From positions 1 through 11,723 of the forward strand of contig JAICLM010000045.1 of NCBI GenBank assembly GCA_025927435.1: a stretch of DNA of 11,723 nucleotides. Direction: 5' to 3'. The notes under the pieces are model-generated. The model was not told the origin of the DNA and did not search any database. It saw only the letters and a list, made by a program, of their open reading frames with translations. This DNA is from Thermoleophilia bacterium (GTDB lineage: Bacteria > Actinomycetota > Thermoleophilia > Gaiellales > Gaiellaceae). Numbering within the stretch: the stretch's first letter is position 1; every line of letters starts with the position of its first letter. Positions 1-6,769 of the stretch are shown piece after piece. The translations under genes and the position numbers were made by a program.

Positions 1-993
1 AGACGTTGGTTCGTGCCGCGGCTTTGGCTGGGGCTGTGGGGCCTTCGGCTGCTGGACACCGTCCACCCGCAGCGCGTGGCCCACCGAGTTGCCCGCGACT
101 GCGACCGCGTTCGCGTTCCCCGCGACGATGAGGTCGTGCCCGACGGTGTTGCCGCCGTCGGGGCAGCCGCCGCCGATCTCGAACGAGCCGGCGGAGGCAA
201 GCCCTCCCTGGACGACGAGGTCGTGCCCGATCGTCGTGCTGCAGATCTGGTTGCGGACACCGGCGGCGCCGGTCAGGCCGTAGATCCGGAGGTCGTGGCC
301 GACCGAGTCGCCGTGGATGCTGATGCCGGCCGGGCTGTGCGCGACGAGGTCGTGCCCGATGGCCACGGCCGGGTCGATCAGCGTGCCGCCGGGAGCGATC
401 GTGAGGTCGTGCGCGATCGTGGTGCCGTCCGTGAGCACGCAGGTCGCGCCACCGGGAACGACGACGTCCCTGCCGGTGCCGCTGAAGGTCCCGTTGCAGC
501 TGGTCGAGCCGGGGGCGAGTGGAGCCGACACGCGTCCCTGAATCTCGGGCTGTGGTTGCGTCTCCGGCTGCGGTTGTGCTTGAGGCGGAGGCTGGGTGCG
601 AGGCGGTTTCTGCGGCGCGGGGCTCGTTACGGGATGGGCCGGAGTCGTCGCCCGAGACGTGCTTGCCGGCGGGACGACGCCGACGTGGGCCGCGCCACCC
701 TGCGGGCTCGCCGCGCTCTGGGGCTTCGCCTTGTGCGCGGGCAGCCCGGGCGCGAGCACGACGGGAGGCGCGGTCATGCTCGGCGCGCCGACGCCGAGTT
801 CGTGTCCGGGCGGAGGTCCGACGAGCAGCCGCGGGATGAGAACCGCACCCGCTACCGCGACCGCGAGCAGGACCCCTGCGAGCAAGCGCTCACCGCTCAA
901 CAGCCCCTCGGCCTGGACCCTCCATCGGCGCGAATGATTCACACCGGGCGGTGGGCGGCGGAACGCGTCGCCCCCGTGGTTCTTGCGGCTCAT
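1..993 (-). CDS. Membrane-anchored protein with Pro/Gln-rich stalk and repeated GHDL beta-solenoid-like domain (3' end beyond window)
   Basis: The minus-strand frame is open from an ATG at 993 to the window edge (331 codons, no stop), so the C-terminus is missing. A strong Shine-Dalgarno (GGGGAGGAA, plus-strand 995-1003) precedes the start. Residues 1-36 are basic and probably cytoplasmic. Residues 37-58 form one hydrophobic helix (LLAGVLLAVAVAGAVLIPRLLV splits around it). Residues 59-160 are a Pro/Ala/Gln-rich linker with PQP-type repeats. From about 165 a Gly/Val-rich domain carries six copies of [IV][GA]H[DA]L with the His at 195, 214, 233, 257, 286 and 306. The spacing of 19-29 residues resembles the rungs of a parallel beta-solenoid. 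Cys166, 185, 251 and 277 could form disulfides if the domain is outside the cell. Another Pro/Gln-rich stretch begins at about 313. Related actinobacterial surface proteins have N-G-N-L repeats in the same layout (from memory). Function is unknown; an exported structural or adhesive role is inferred. The divergent neighbour is a diguanylate cyclase. Confidence 0.8.
   Translation of the reverse strand, partial: MSRKNHGGDAFRRPPPGVNHSRRWRVQAEGLLSGERLLAGVLLAVAVAGAVLIPRLLVGPPPGHELGVGAPSMTAPPVVLAPGLPAHKAKPQSAASPQGGAAHVGVVPPASTSRATTPAHPVTSPAPQKPPRTQPPPQAQPQPETQPQPEIQGRVSAPLAPGSTSCNGTFSGTGRDVVVPGGATCVLTDGTTIAHDLTIAPGGTLIDPAVAIGHDLVAHSPAGISIHGDSVGHDLRIYGLTGAAGVRNQICSTTIGHDLVVQGGLASAGSFEIGGGCPDGGNTVGHDLIVAGNANAVAVAGNSVGHALRVDGVQQPKAPQPQPKPRHEPTS
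130..416. repeat. Five imperfect in-gene copies of a 14-bp repeat encoding the GHDL motif
   Basis: On the plus strand the unit GAGGTCGTGCCCGA occurs at 130-143, 217-230 and 346-359, with one-base variants at 289-302 (GTGGCCGA) and 403-416 (GTGCGCGA). A weaker sixth copy lies near 69-82. Distances between copies are 87, 72, 57 and 57 bp, all multiples of three. The repeats therefore encode the regularly spaced [IV]GHDL motifs of the minus-strand protein. This is protein-level repetition, not an independent DNA element. Confidence 0.75.
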
Positions 994-1054
994 GTTCCTC
1001 CCCTCTCCCGCCGACAACTTCCCCAGGGAACTATCGGCAGGAGGGGGGAATCGC

Positions 1055-2833
1055 TTGAGGTTCGAAGGGGTCCAGCTGAGCAGCTTCAAGCTCAAGCTCG
1101 TTGCATATTTCGTGCTGCTCTCGCTCGTCCCGCTCGCGGCGACGTACTGGGGGTTCAGCACCGTCGCAGGCTCGGGCGAGTCGCGCCAGGTCACCCTCCG
1201 GCAGGAGGCAGGGCTGCGCGCGGCGCTCGCGCTCTACGCGGAACGCGCCGATCGCGCCCAGGCGGAGGCCGAGCGAGCCGCGCGCTCTCGGCCGCTCCAG
1301 CGCGCGCTCGAGCGCGGCGATCGCCGGAAGCTGCGGCAGATCGTCGCCGCCGAGCCGTCGCTCTACGTCGTTGGCGCCGGAGGCCTACGTGCCGGAACCG
1401 TTCCACACCGTGCGGCGAGCTTCCCGGTCGACGTCGTGACGGGCACACATCGCCTCGGCCAGGTCGTGGCGACCGTTCCGCTCGACGGACGCCTGGTCGC
1501 GCTACTTCGGCACGGGGCGGGCTTCGACTCCGGCGACGTCCTCGTCCTCCTCGAAGGGCGGCGGATCGTGACGGCGTCGCCGTTCGTGACCGGAAACGTT
1601 CCCGTTACAGCGGGGCGAAGCGCGACGGTTCGCGTCGGCGGCACGCGCTATCGGACGTTCGTCGCGCCGGGGCTGCCGAGGGTGCCGGGGGCACGGCTCG
1701 CGGTGCTGACGCCGAAGGCGCTGATCGACGCGGCCGACGCGCGGACACGCGACCGGCTCCTGGCCGGGCTGCTCGCCTGCCTGGCGCTCGTCGGGGTCGT
1801 CGCCTACCTGCAGGGACGGGCGATCGTCCGCAACCTCAGCCGCTTCGCAACGGCCGCCGGTGGAATCGCCCAGGGGAGCCTGGGCGTGCGGGTCCCCGTC
1901 CGTGGGCGGGACGAATTCGGGGCGCTCGGCGCTGCGCTCAATGACATGGCCGAACAGCTCGAGGCGCGGCTCGCCGAGCTCGAAGCCGAGCGCAGACGGG
2001 TGCGCGACGCGCTGGCGCGCTTCGGCGAGGCGCTCGCGGCGACGCACGACGCCAAGCAGCTGCTGCGAATCGTCGCGGCGACCGCCGCCGAGGCGACCTC
2101 GGCGCGCGGCAGCCGGATCGTCTCGGCGGACGGTTCTGTCGTCGTGAGCGGCGATGCGGACGGAGAGGGCGAACGGCTGATCCTGCCGCTCACCGCGGCC
2201 GGCGAGCAGTTCGGGACCCTCGAGCTCGTGGGCGACTCGTTCAGCAAGGAGCAGCGGATGAACGCCGCTTCACTCGCGGCGCACGCCGTCGTCGCGCTCG
2301 AGAACGCGCGCCTGCACGGCATGGTCGAGCGTCAGGCGCTCGTGGACGGGCTCACCGGGCTCTCGAATCGCCGCGCCGCCTCGGACGCGCTCCACGCGGA
2401 GGCGGCGCGCGCCGAGCGCCTCGAGACGCCGCTCTCGGTCGTCCTCGCCGACATCGATGCGTTCAAGGACGTCAACGACGTGCACGGCCATGCCGTCGGG
2501 GACGAGGTCCTGCGCGCTTTCGCCGACGTGCTGCGCGAAACGCTCCGCGACTCGGACGTCGCGGGCCGCTGGGGCGGGGAGGAGTTCCTCCTGCTGCTGC
2601 CGGGTGCGGACGAGGAGGGCGCTGCCCAGCTCGCCGACCGTGTGCGGGTCGGCCTCGCCTCGCGCAGCATCCCCAGTGTCCCCGACCTCCGTGTGACCGC
2701 GAGCTTCGGGGTCGCCGAGTACGCGGGAGAGACCAACACCGAGCAGCTGGTCGCCGCCGCGGACGGCGCTCTCTACCGGGCAAAACGGGCCGGCAAGGAT
2801 CGGGTCGAGCGGGCAGCGCGAGCGGCTTTCTGA
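1055..2833 (+). CDS. Membrane diguanylate cyclase: extracytoplasmic sensor, HAMP, degenerate GAF-like segment, GGDEF
   Basis: This protein is predicted to make cyclic di-GMP from two GTP at the inner face of the membrane. I place the start at TTG 1055 (592 aa), because AGGAGGGGGG at 1039-1048 sits just upstream and the first helix follows at once. An in-frame ATG at 983 would overlap the divergent gene's start. Order: transmembrane helix 1 at 12-33; an extracytoplasmic region of about 200 residues (34-233) of unrecognised fold; transmembrane helix 2 at about 235-254; HAMP with its DEF signature and a helical linker at 255-330; a GAF-like segment at about 332-422; GGDEF at about 425-592. The active-site motif is GGEEF (507-511), with metal-binding Asp in LADIDAF (466, 468). 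An RxxD inhibitory site (RDSD, 498-501) lies the standard five residues before it, so an active, product-inhibited enzyme is expected. The ligand sensed outside cannot be read from sequence. Confidence 0.93.
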   Translation: MRFEGVQLSSFKLKLVAYFVLLSLVPLAATYWGFSTVAGSGESRQVTLRQEAGLRAALALYAERADRAQAEAERAARSRPLQRALERGDRRKLRQIVAAEPSLYVVGAGGLRAGTVPHRAASFPVDVVTGTHRLGQVVATVPLDGRLVALLRHGAGFDSGDVLVLLEGRRIVTASPFVTGNVPVTAGRSATVRVGGTRYRTFVAPGLPRVPGARLAVLTPKALIDAADARTRDRLLAGLLACLALVGVVAYLQGRAIVRNLSRFATAAGGIAQGSLGVRVPVRGRDEFGALGAALNDMAEQLEARLAELEAERRRVRDALARFGEALAATHDAKQLLRIVAATAAEATSARGSRIVSADGSVVVSGDADGEGERLILPLTAAGEQFGTLELVGDSFSKEQRMNAASLAAHAVVALENARLHGMVERQALVDGLTGLSNRRAASDALHAEAARAERLETPLSVVLADIDAFKDVNDVHGHAVGDEVLRAFADVLRETLRDSDVAGRWGGEEFLLLLPGADEEGAAQLADRVRVGLASRSIPSVPDLRVTASFGVAEYAGETNTEQLVAAADGALYRAKRAGKDRVERAARAAF

Positions 2834-2913
2834 CACTCTCCAAACCAGAAACCGCGGCCAAGCTCGTTATCATGCGCGCCGACGACGAGCACGACCCCAC
2901 GGGAGGACACTGT

Positions 2914-3267
2914 ATGCCGGTAGAGACACCGTCTATTTTCGCGCAGGTCATCAAGGAACATCTCGACCTGAAGGAGCGGAACTCGCGGCTCGGAGGCACG
3001 ATGCCGATCGAGCACTACACGGAGGACGGGGATCCGTTCGAGAACCATCCGCTGTTCAAGAGCGAGGAGCAGGCGCGAATCGAGGAGACGATGGACGGCG
3101 TCGAGCCCGACTTCAGCGATGCGAGCCTCGAAGACGTCGGCGTCTGGCCCGGCGAGGAGCCGCTCGACGAGGTCACGGCCGAGACCCGTGAAGCGACCGT
3201 CCCGGCCATCGAGGAGTCCGCGTTCTGGGGCAACGGCGGCGCGCGCGACTTCGACTGGGGCGACTGA
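2914..3267 (+). CDS. Small acidic hypothetical protein (117 aa)
   Basis: I do not recognise the family. The ATG at 2914 has GGGAGGA (2901-2907) seven bases upstream and is preferred over an in-frame ATG at 2872, which has no such site. The protein starts with a short amphipathic stretch (IFAQVIKEHLDLKERN, residues 8-23) and then becomes strongly acidic. It is rich in Glu/Asp with scattered aromatic residues and ends in ARDFDWGD. There is no signal peptide, membrane helix or Cys/His metal motif, and the protein is probably cytoplasmic and partly disordered. It lies 80 bp after the GGDEF gene on the same strand, so co-transcription is possible but not shown. Normal codon use and a good ribosome binding site support a real gene. 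Confidence 0.78.
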   Translation: MPVETPSIFAQVIKEHLDLKERNSRLGGTMPIEHYTEDGDPFENHPLFKSEEQARIEETMDGVEPDFSDASLEDVGVWPGEEPLDEVTAETREATVPAIEESAFWGNGGARDFDWGD

Positions 3268-3296
3268 CCGAGTCCGCGGGGAAGGCCCACGGTTAA

Positions 3297-3327
3297 GTCG
3301 CGCTTCGCGACCCCTTAGCCTCCGGCT
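3297..3327. terminator. Possible bidirectional terminator hairpins between convergent genes
   Basis: The 63-bp gap between the acidic protein gene and the udgX stop contains a perfect hairpin: GTCGCG (3297-3302), loop CTT, CGCGAC (3306-3311). A second small stem follows: AGCC (3317-3320), loop TCC, GGCT (3324-3327). Neither is followed by a clear T-run on either strand, so intrinsic termination would be weak. The convergent position is the main reason to suspect a terminator. Confidence 0.4.
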
Positions 3328-3330
3328 TCT

Positions 3331-3948
3331 CTAGAGCACGCTCGCGACCAGCTTCAGGTCGCTGACAAGCGCTTCCATTTCCCGGTGGCGGGACTCGTTG
3401 TCACGCTGGCGCAGGATCGCGCTGGGGTGGATCGTCGCCGTCACGTGCTCGGCCAGGTCGGACTCGATCCACTGGCCGCGCTGCTTCGTGACGCGGAACT
3501 GGCGGCCCAGGAGAGACTGGGCCGCAGTCGCTCCCAGGCAGACGAGCACTCCCGGGCGAACCACGGCCAGCTCCGCATCGAGCCAGGGGCGGCAGGCAGC
3601 CATTTCGCTCCAGCTCGGCTTCGCGTGGATGCGCTGCTTGCCGCGCGGCTCCCACTTGAAGTGCTTGACCGCGTTCGTCACGTAGACGGCCCGCCGGTCG
3701 ATGCCGGCCCGGGTCAGCGCCTCGTCGAGGAGGCGGCCTGCCGGGCCGACGAACGGCGCACCCTCGCGGTCCTCTCGATCGCCCGGCTGTTCCCCCACGA
3801 ACATCGCGACCGAGCTGCGACCGCCGGCGCCGAAGACCGTCTGCGTCGCGTCCTCCCAGAGCGGGCAGGCACGACACCCGGCAGCAGCCTCGCGCAGCTT
3901 CGGGAGGCTTGGGCGGGCCGGGACGAGCTCCGCGGCGGAATCCGGCAT
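3331..3948 (-). CDS. udgX: UdgX-type uracil-DNA glycosylase (family 4-like, covalent DNA cross-linking)
   Basis: UdgX removes uracil from DNA and then stays covalently bound to the sugar through a histidine of its KRRIH loop (known for the mycobacterial enzyme). From ATG 3948 the product has 205 aa, close to the roughly 210 aa I recall for the family. Seen here: CRAC (C25, C28) with C119 and C137 as candidate [4Fe-4S] ligands; the glycosylase motif GEQPGDRED (52-60); PFVGPAGRLLD (65-75); YVTNAVKHFKW (89-99); the UdgX-specific loop as KQRIH (104-108) with His108 as predicted nucleophile; and HPSAILR (174-180). The loop separates it from ordinary family 4 enzymes. An in-frame ATG at 3984 would add 12 residues. 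No strong ribosome binding site decides between them; 3948 fits the family length better. The gene is divergent from the GAF-GGDEF-HD-GYP gene. A repair role is expected; any link to c-di-GMP is unsupported. Confidence 0.93.
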   Translation of the reverse strand: MPDSAAELVPARPSLPKLREAAAGCRACPLWEDATQTVFGAGGRSSVAMFVGEQPGDREDREGAPFVGPAGRLLDEALTRAGIDRRAVYVTNAVKHFKWEPRGKQRIHAKPSWSEMAACRPWLDAELAVVRPGVLVCLGATAAQSLLGRQFRVTKQRGQWIESDLAEHVTATIHPSAILRQRDNESRHREMEALVSDLKLVASVL

Positions 3949-3976
3949 TTCAGGCGCATTCCCGGAACTTCCGAGG

Positions 3977-4043
3977 CGAAGCATCGGGATCCGGGTTCCC
4001 CCGCAAGAGGGATTCGTGCGGGGAGTCTCGCACCGATGCTTCG
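3977..4043. repeat. Perfect 11-bp inverted repeat with nested 7-bp stem in divergent promoter region
   Basis: CGAAGCATCGG at 3977-3987 is the exact reverse complement of CCGATGCTTCG at 4033-4043. Inside the 45-nt interval, CCCCGCA (3999-4005) pairs with TGCGGGG (4017-4023) around an 11-nt loop. Together they could form an elongated hairpin with an asymmetric internal loop. It lies between the divergent starts of udgX (3948) and the GAF-GGDEF gene (4112), so it could act in the leader of either transcript or as a DNA operator. I recognise no known riboswitch class in it. Confidence 0.6.
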
Positions 4044-4111
4044 TGCGTCCGCTGCGGTCCACTCCGGGAGCACCCAACCGTGTATCTGAACTGCGATCGA
4101 TCGGGGGATCG

Positions 4112-6769
4112 GTGGTAGTCCGTCCGAGCCATCTCCGGCTGCTGGACGACGATGCGCCGGGCGGGGATCCCACCCTGGTCGAGTCGTACCGGCGGCTCGC
4201 GGACGTCTTCCACGAGGTGCTCGCGGAGCAGAGCCTCGACGCGCTTCTCGTCCGCATCGCCGACACCGTCGGCGACCTGATCCCGTCACTCGACACACTG
4301 ACGATCTACGAGGCCGACGAGACGAAGCGCGTGCTCAAGCCGGTGCTCGTCCGCGACGTGTACGCGGACGAGATCATGAGCACGACCATCAGCTTCTCGG
4401 AGGGCATCACCGGCTGGGCGACGCGGAATCGCGAGGCCGTGCTCTGCAACCAGGCACACCTCGATCCGCGTGTGCGCACCGTGCCCGGCACGCCGATGGA
4501 GCCCGAGGCCTTGATCTGTGTCCCCCTCATTGCGCGCGGCCAGATCAAGGGCGCGCTGAACATCTACCGCGAGGGCGACGGCGTCGCTTTCAGCGAGACG
4601 GAGTTCGAGATCACGAAGCGCTTCGGCGACGCGGCCGCGCTGGCCCTCGACAACGCCGAGATCCGGGCACGCCTCGAGCATCAGGCCCGCACCGACTCAC
4701 TGACCGGCCTCTTCAACCACAGCGTCTTCTACGAGCGGTTGCTGCAGTCGCTTCAGGAGTCGAGCCGCACGCACATGCCGCTGGCCGTGCTCATGCTCGA
4801 CATCGACGACTTCAAGCACGTGAACGACGTCCACGGCCACGCCGTCGGCGACGAGCTGCTTCGCTTCCTGGCCGAGGGTCTCCGTGCGATCGTCCGGCCG
4901 GAGGACGTGATCTGCCGGCTCGGCGGCGAGGAGTTCGCGGTGGTGATGGACGGCTGCGGCGGCGAGGACGCCGTGCGCGTGGCGGAGCGGGTGCAGAGTC
5001 GGCTGGCCGAGGTCGACTTCCCGGGAATCGGCCGGATGACCGTCTCGGTCGGGCTCGCCCTCGGGCCCGAGCACGCCATGAACCCGCGCGAGCTTGCTGC
5101 GTGCGCGGAGGCCGCGATGATGACGGCGAAGGCCCAGGGCAAGAACCAGGTCGTCCTCTATGAAGAGGACGGGGCGCGGCGGCCCGACGCGCCGGGCCTC
5201 GCGCGCGACGTCCGCTCGATCGCGCACCTGAAGATGCTTCAGAGCCTGACCGGGAGGCTGAACCGGCTCAACGACGTGCGCGAGATCGGAGACGCGATCG
5301 CGGCGGAGCTCCGGTCGCTCGTCGACTACCACAACTGCCGTGTCTTCGTCGTCGACGGCGACGAGCTCATCCCGGTCGCCTTCCTCGGCGATCTCACCTC
5401 GGGCATGGACTCCGACTCGCTCGACATCCTCCGCAAGCGCGTCGGGGAGGGAGTCACCGGTCGCTGCGCCGAACGGGGCGAGTCGATCGTCGTCGCCGAC
5501 GCCGCGAACTGCGAGTTCGGGCAGCTGATCGAGGGCACCGACCCGATCGAGGAGTCACTCCTTGCGGTGCCGCTTCGCTACGGCAGTCGCGTCGTCGGGG
5601 TGATCGTCGTCTCCAAGCTCGGGCTGAACCAGTTCGACGAGGACGACGTGCGCTTGCTGGAGGTGCTCGCAGGCCACGCGGCGGTCGCCGTCGAGAACGC
5701 GAGGCTCTACGAGTCGGCGCGGCGCGAGGCTGAGAGCGCGACGTCGCTGCTCGAGTTCGGCCGGGAGCTCGCGACGCTCGTCGATCTCGACGACATCGCG
5801 GGCCGGGTCACCGAACTCTCGGCGGAGATCCTCGGTAGCCGCAACACATCCTTCTATCTCGAGACGGACGGGGAGCTGACGCTGCAGGGTGAGCACGGGC
5901 ACTCCCCGGAGATCGCGGCGAAGCTTGCCGCGCGGCCTTTGCCGGTCGCAGCGCTGGACGTCGACCGCGACCCGTACATCGCGGAAGCGAGGGACTACGA
6001 GCCCAAGATCGGATGGGTAGCGCCCGTCCCCGGGGGCCGCTACGCGGTCGCACCATTCGAGGTCGACGGCCGGAAGGGCTGCCTGGCGGCCCTCGTCGAG
6101 CAGGAGGACTTCGGGGAGCGCGAGCTGGCGCTGCTCGGCGGCCTCGCGCAGCAGGCGAAGCTCGCGATCGCCAACGCCTCGAGCTACGAGGGTCTCGAGC
6201 GTACGTTCGTCTCCACCGTCGAAGCGCTCGCCAACGCGCTCGAGGCGAACGACGAGTACACCTCTACCCACGCCCGGTGGATCACCGATCTCTCCCTGCG
6301 GGTCGGCCGCGAACTCGGCCTCGACGAGCGCACGTTGAAGTGCCTCGAGCTCGGCGCGCTGCTGCACGACATCGGCAAGATCGGCATCCCGAGCGACGTG
6401 CTCTCGAAGCCGGGGCGGCTCACTGCCGCCGAGCGGAAGCTCGTCCAGACGCACCCGGAGCTCGGCGAGCGGATCATCGCCCCGATCGACCGGCTCCAGG
6501 TGGTGCGGCCGATCGTCCGCCACTGTCACGAGCGCTGGGACGGCCACGGCTACCCGGACGGCGTCGCCGGAGAGGACATCCCGCTCGAGTCGCGGATCAT
6601 CTTCGTCTGCGACGCATACCACGCGATGACGACCGACCGGCCGTACCGGCGCCGGCTCAGCCATCGCGAGGCGGTGCGCCGGCTCGCCGAGGGCGCCGGC
6701 AGCCAGTTCGATCCGAACGTCGTGGCGGTCGCCCTGCGGGTCCTCGGGCAGCTGCGCGAAGAGAGCTAG
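4112..6769 (+). CDS. Bifunctional c-di-GMP enzyme: GAF-GGDEF-GAF-GAF-HD-GYP
   Basis: Predicted cytoplasmic protein (885 aa) able to make and break c-di-GMP. The GTG at 4112 follows GGGGGA (4103-4108); coding character fades upstream of it. Order: N-terminal GAF at about 25-185 (IPSLDTLTIYEAD, ALICVPLIARGQIKGALNIY); GGDEF at about 190-352 with GGEEF (271-275) and a correctly placed RxxD site (RPED, 262-265); a second GAF at about 378-535 (SLLAVPLRYGSRVVGVIVV); a third, more divergent GAF-like segment at about 540-692; HD-GYP at about 693-880. HD-GYP landmarks are LHDIGKIGIP (HD at 752-753), HPELG (H781), the GYP motif in ERWDGHGYP (807-815), and FVCDAYHAMTTDRPYR (D834). The usual HHE is CHE (C805-H806-E807), so one conserved metal-binding His is replaced. 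There are no membrane helices. Three sensor domains separate and precede the catalytic modules, suggesting ligand-controlled switching. The 3' end overlaps the convergent ABC gene by 4 bp. Confidence 0.92.
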   Translation: MVVRPSHLRLLDDDAPGGDPTLVESYRRLADVFHEVLAEQSLDALLVRIADTVGDLIPSLDTLTIYEADETKRVLKPVLVRDVYADEIMSTTISFSEGITGWATRNREAVLCNQAHLDPRVRTVPGTPMEPEALICVPLIARGQIKGALNIYREGDGVAFSETEFEITKRFGDAAALALDNAEIRARLEHQARTDSLTGLFNHSVFYERLLQSLQESSRTHMPLAVLMLDIDDFKHVNDVHGHAVGDELLRFLAEGLRAIVRPEDVICRLGGEEFAVVMDGCGGEDAVRVAERVQSRLAEVDFPGIGRMTVSVGLALGPEHAMNPRELAACAEAAMMTAKAQGKNQVVLYEEDGARRPDAPGLARDVRSIAHLKMLQSLTGRLNRLNDVREIGDAIAAELRSLVDYHNCRVFVVDGDELIPVAFLGDLTSGMDSDSLDILRKRVGEGVTGRCAERGESIVVADAANCEFGQLIEGTDPIEESLLAVPLRYGSRVVGVIVVSKLGLNQFDEDDVRLLEVLAGHAAVAVENARLYESARREAESATSLLEFGRELATLVDLDDIAGRVTELSAEILGSRNTSFYLETDGELTLQGEHGHSPEIAAKLAARPLPVAALDVDRDPYIAEARDYEPKIGWVAPVPGGRYAVAPFEVDGRKGCLAALVEQEDFGERELALLGGLAQQAKLAIANASSYEGLERTFVSTVEALANALEANDEYTSTHARWITDLSLRVGRELGLDERTLKCLELGALLHDIGKIGIPSDVLSKPGRLTAAERKLVQTHPELGERIIAPIDRLQVVRPIVRHCHERWDGHGYPDGVAGEDIPLESRIIFVCDAYHAMTTDRPYRRRLSHREAVRRLAEGAGSQFDPNVVAVALRVLGQLREES

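Noticed and set aside
130..416. CRISPR array or tandem DNA repeat
   Set aside because: The 14-bp units are too short, imperfect, spaced in multiples of three, and encode the GHDL protein motif.
983..1054. ATG start at 983 for the membrane diguanylate cyclase
   Set aside because: It overlaps the start of the divergent gene and lacks a Shine-Dalgarno; TTG at 1055 has a strong one and begins just before the first membrane helix.
13..1944. Long plus-strand open frame of 643 codons
   Set aside because: It is an Arg/Gly/Ala-rich shadow frame across two real genes (the GHDL protein and the GGDEF protein) and has no recognisable domain.
3949..4111. c-di-GMP riboswitch upstream of the GAF-GGDEF gene
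   Set aside because: The inverted repeat is there, but the conserved GEMM core sequences are not.
3949..4111. LexA/SOS box controlling udgX
   Set aside because: No GAAC-N4-GTTC type site is present; the GGAA/TTCC palindromes do not match that consensus.
3949..4296. N-terminal extension of UdgX up to 4296
   Set aside because: The extra roughly 115 residues are low-complexity, overlap the start of the divergent GAF gene, and exceed the usual family length.
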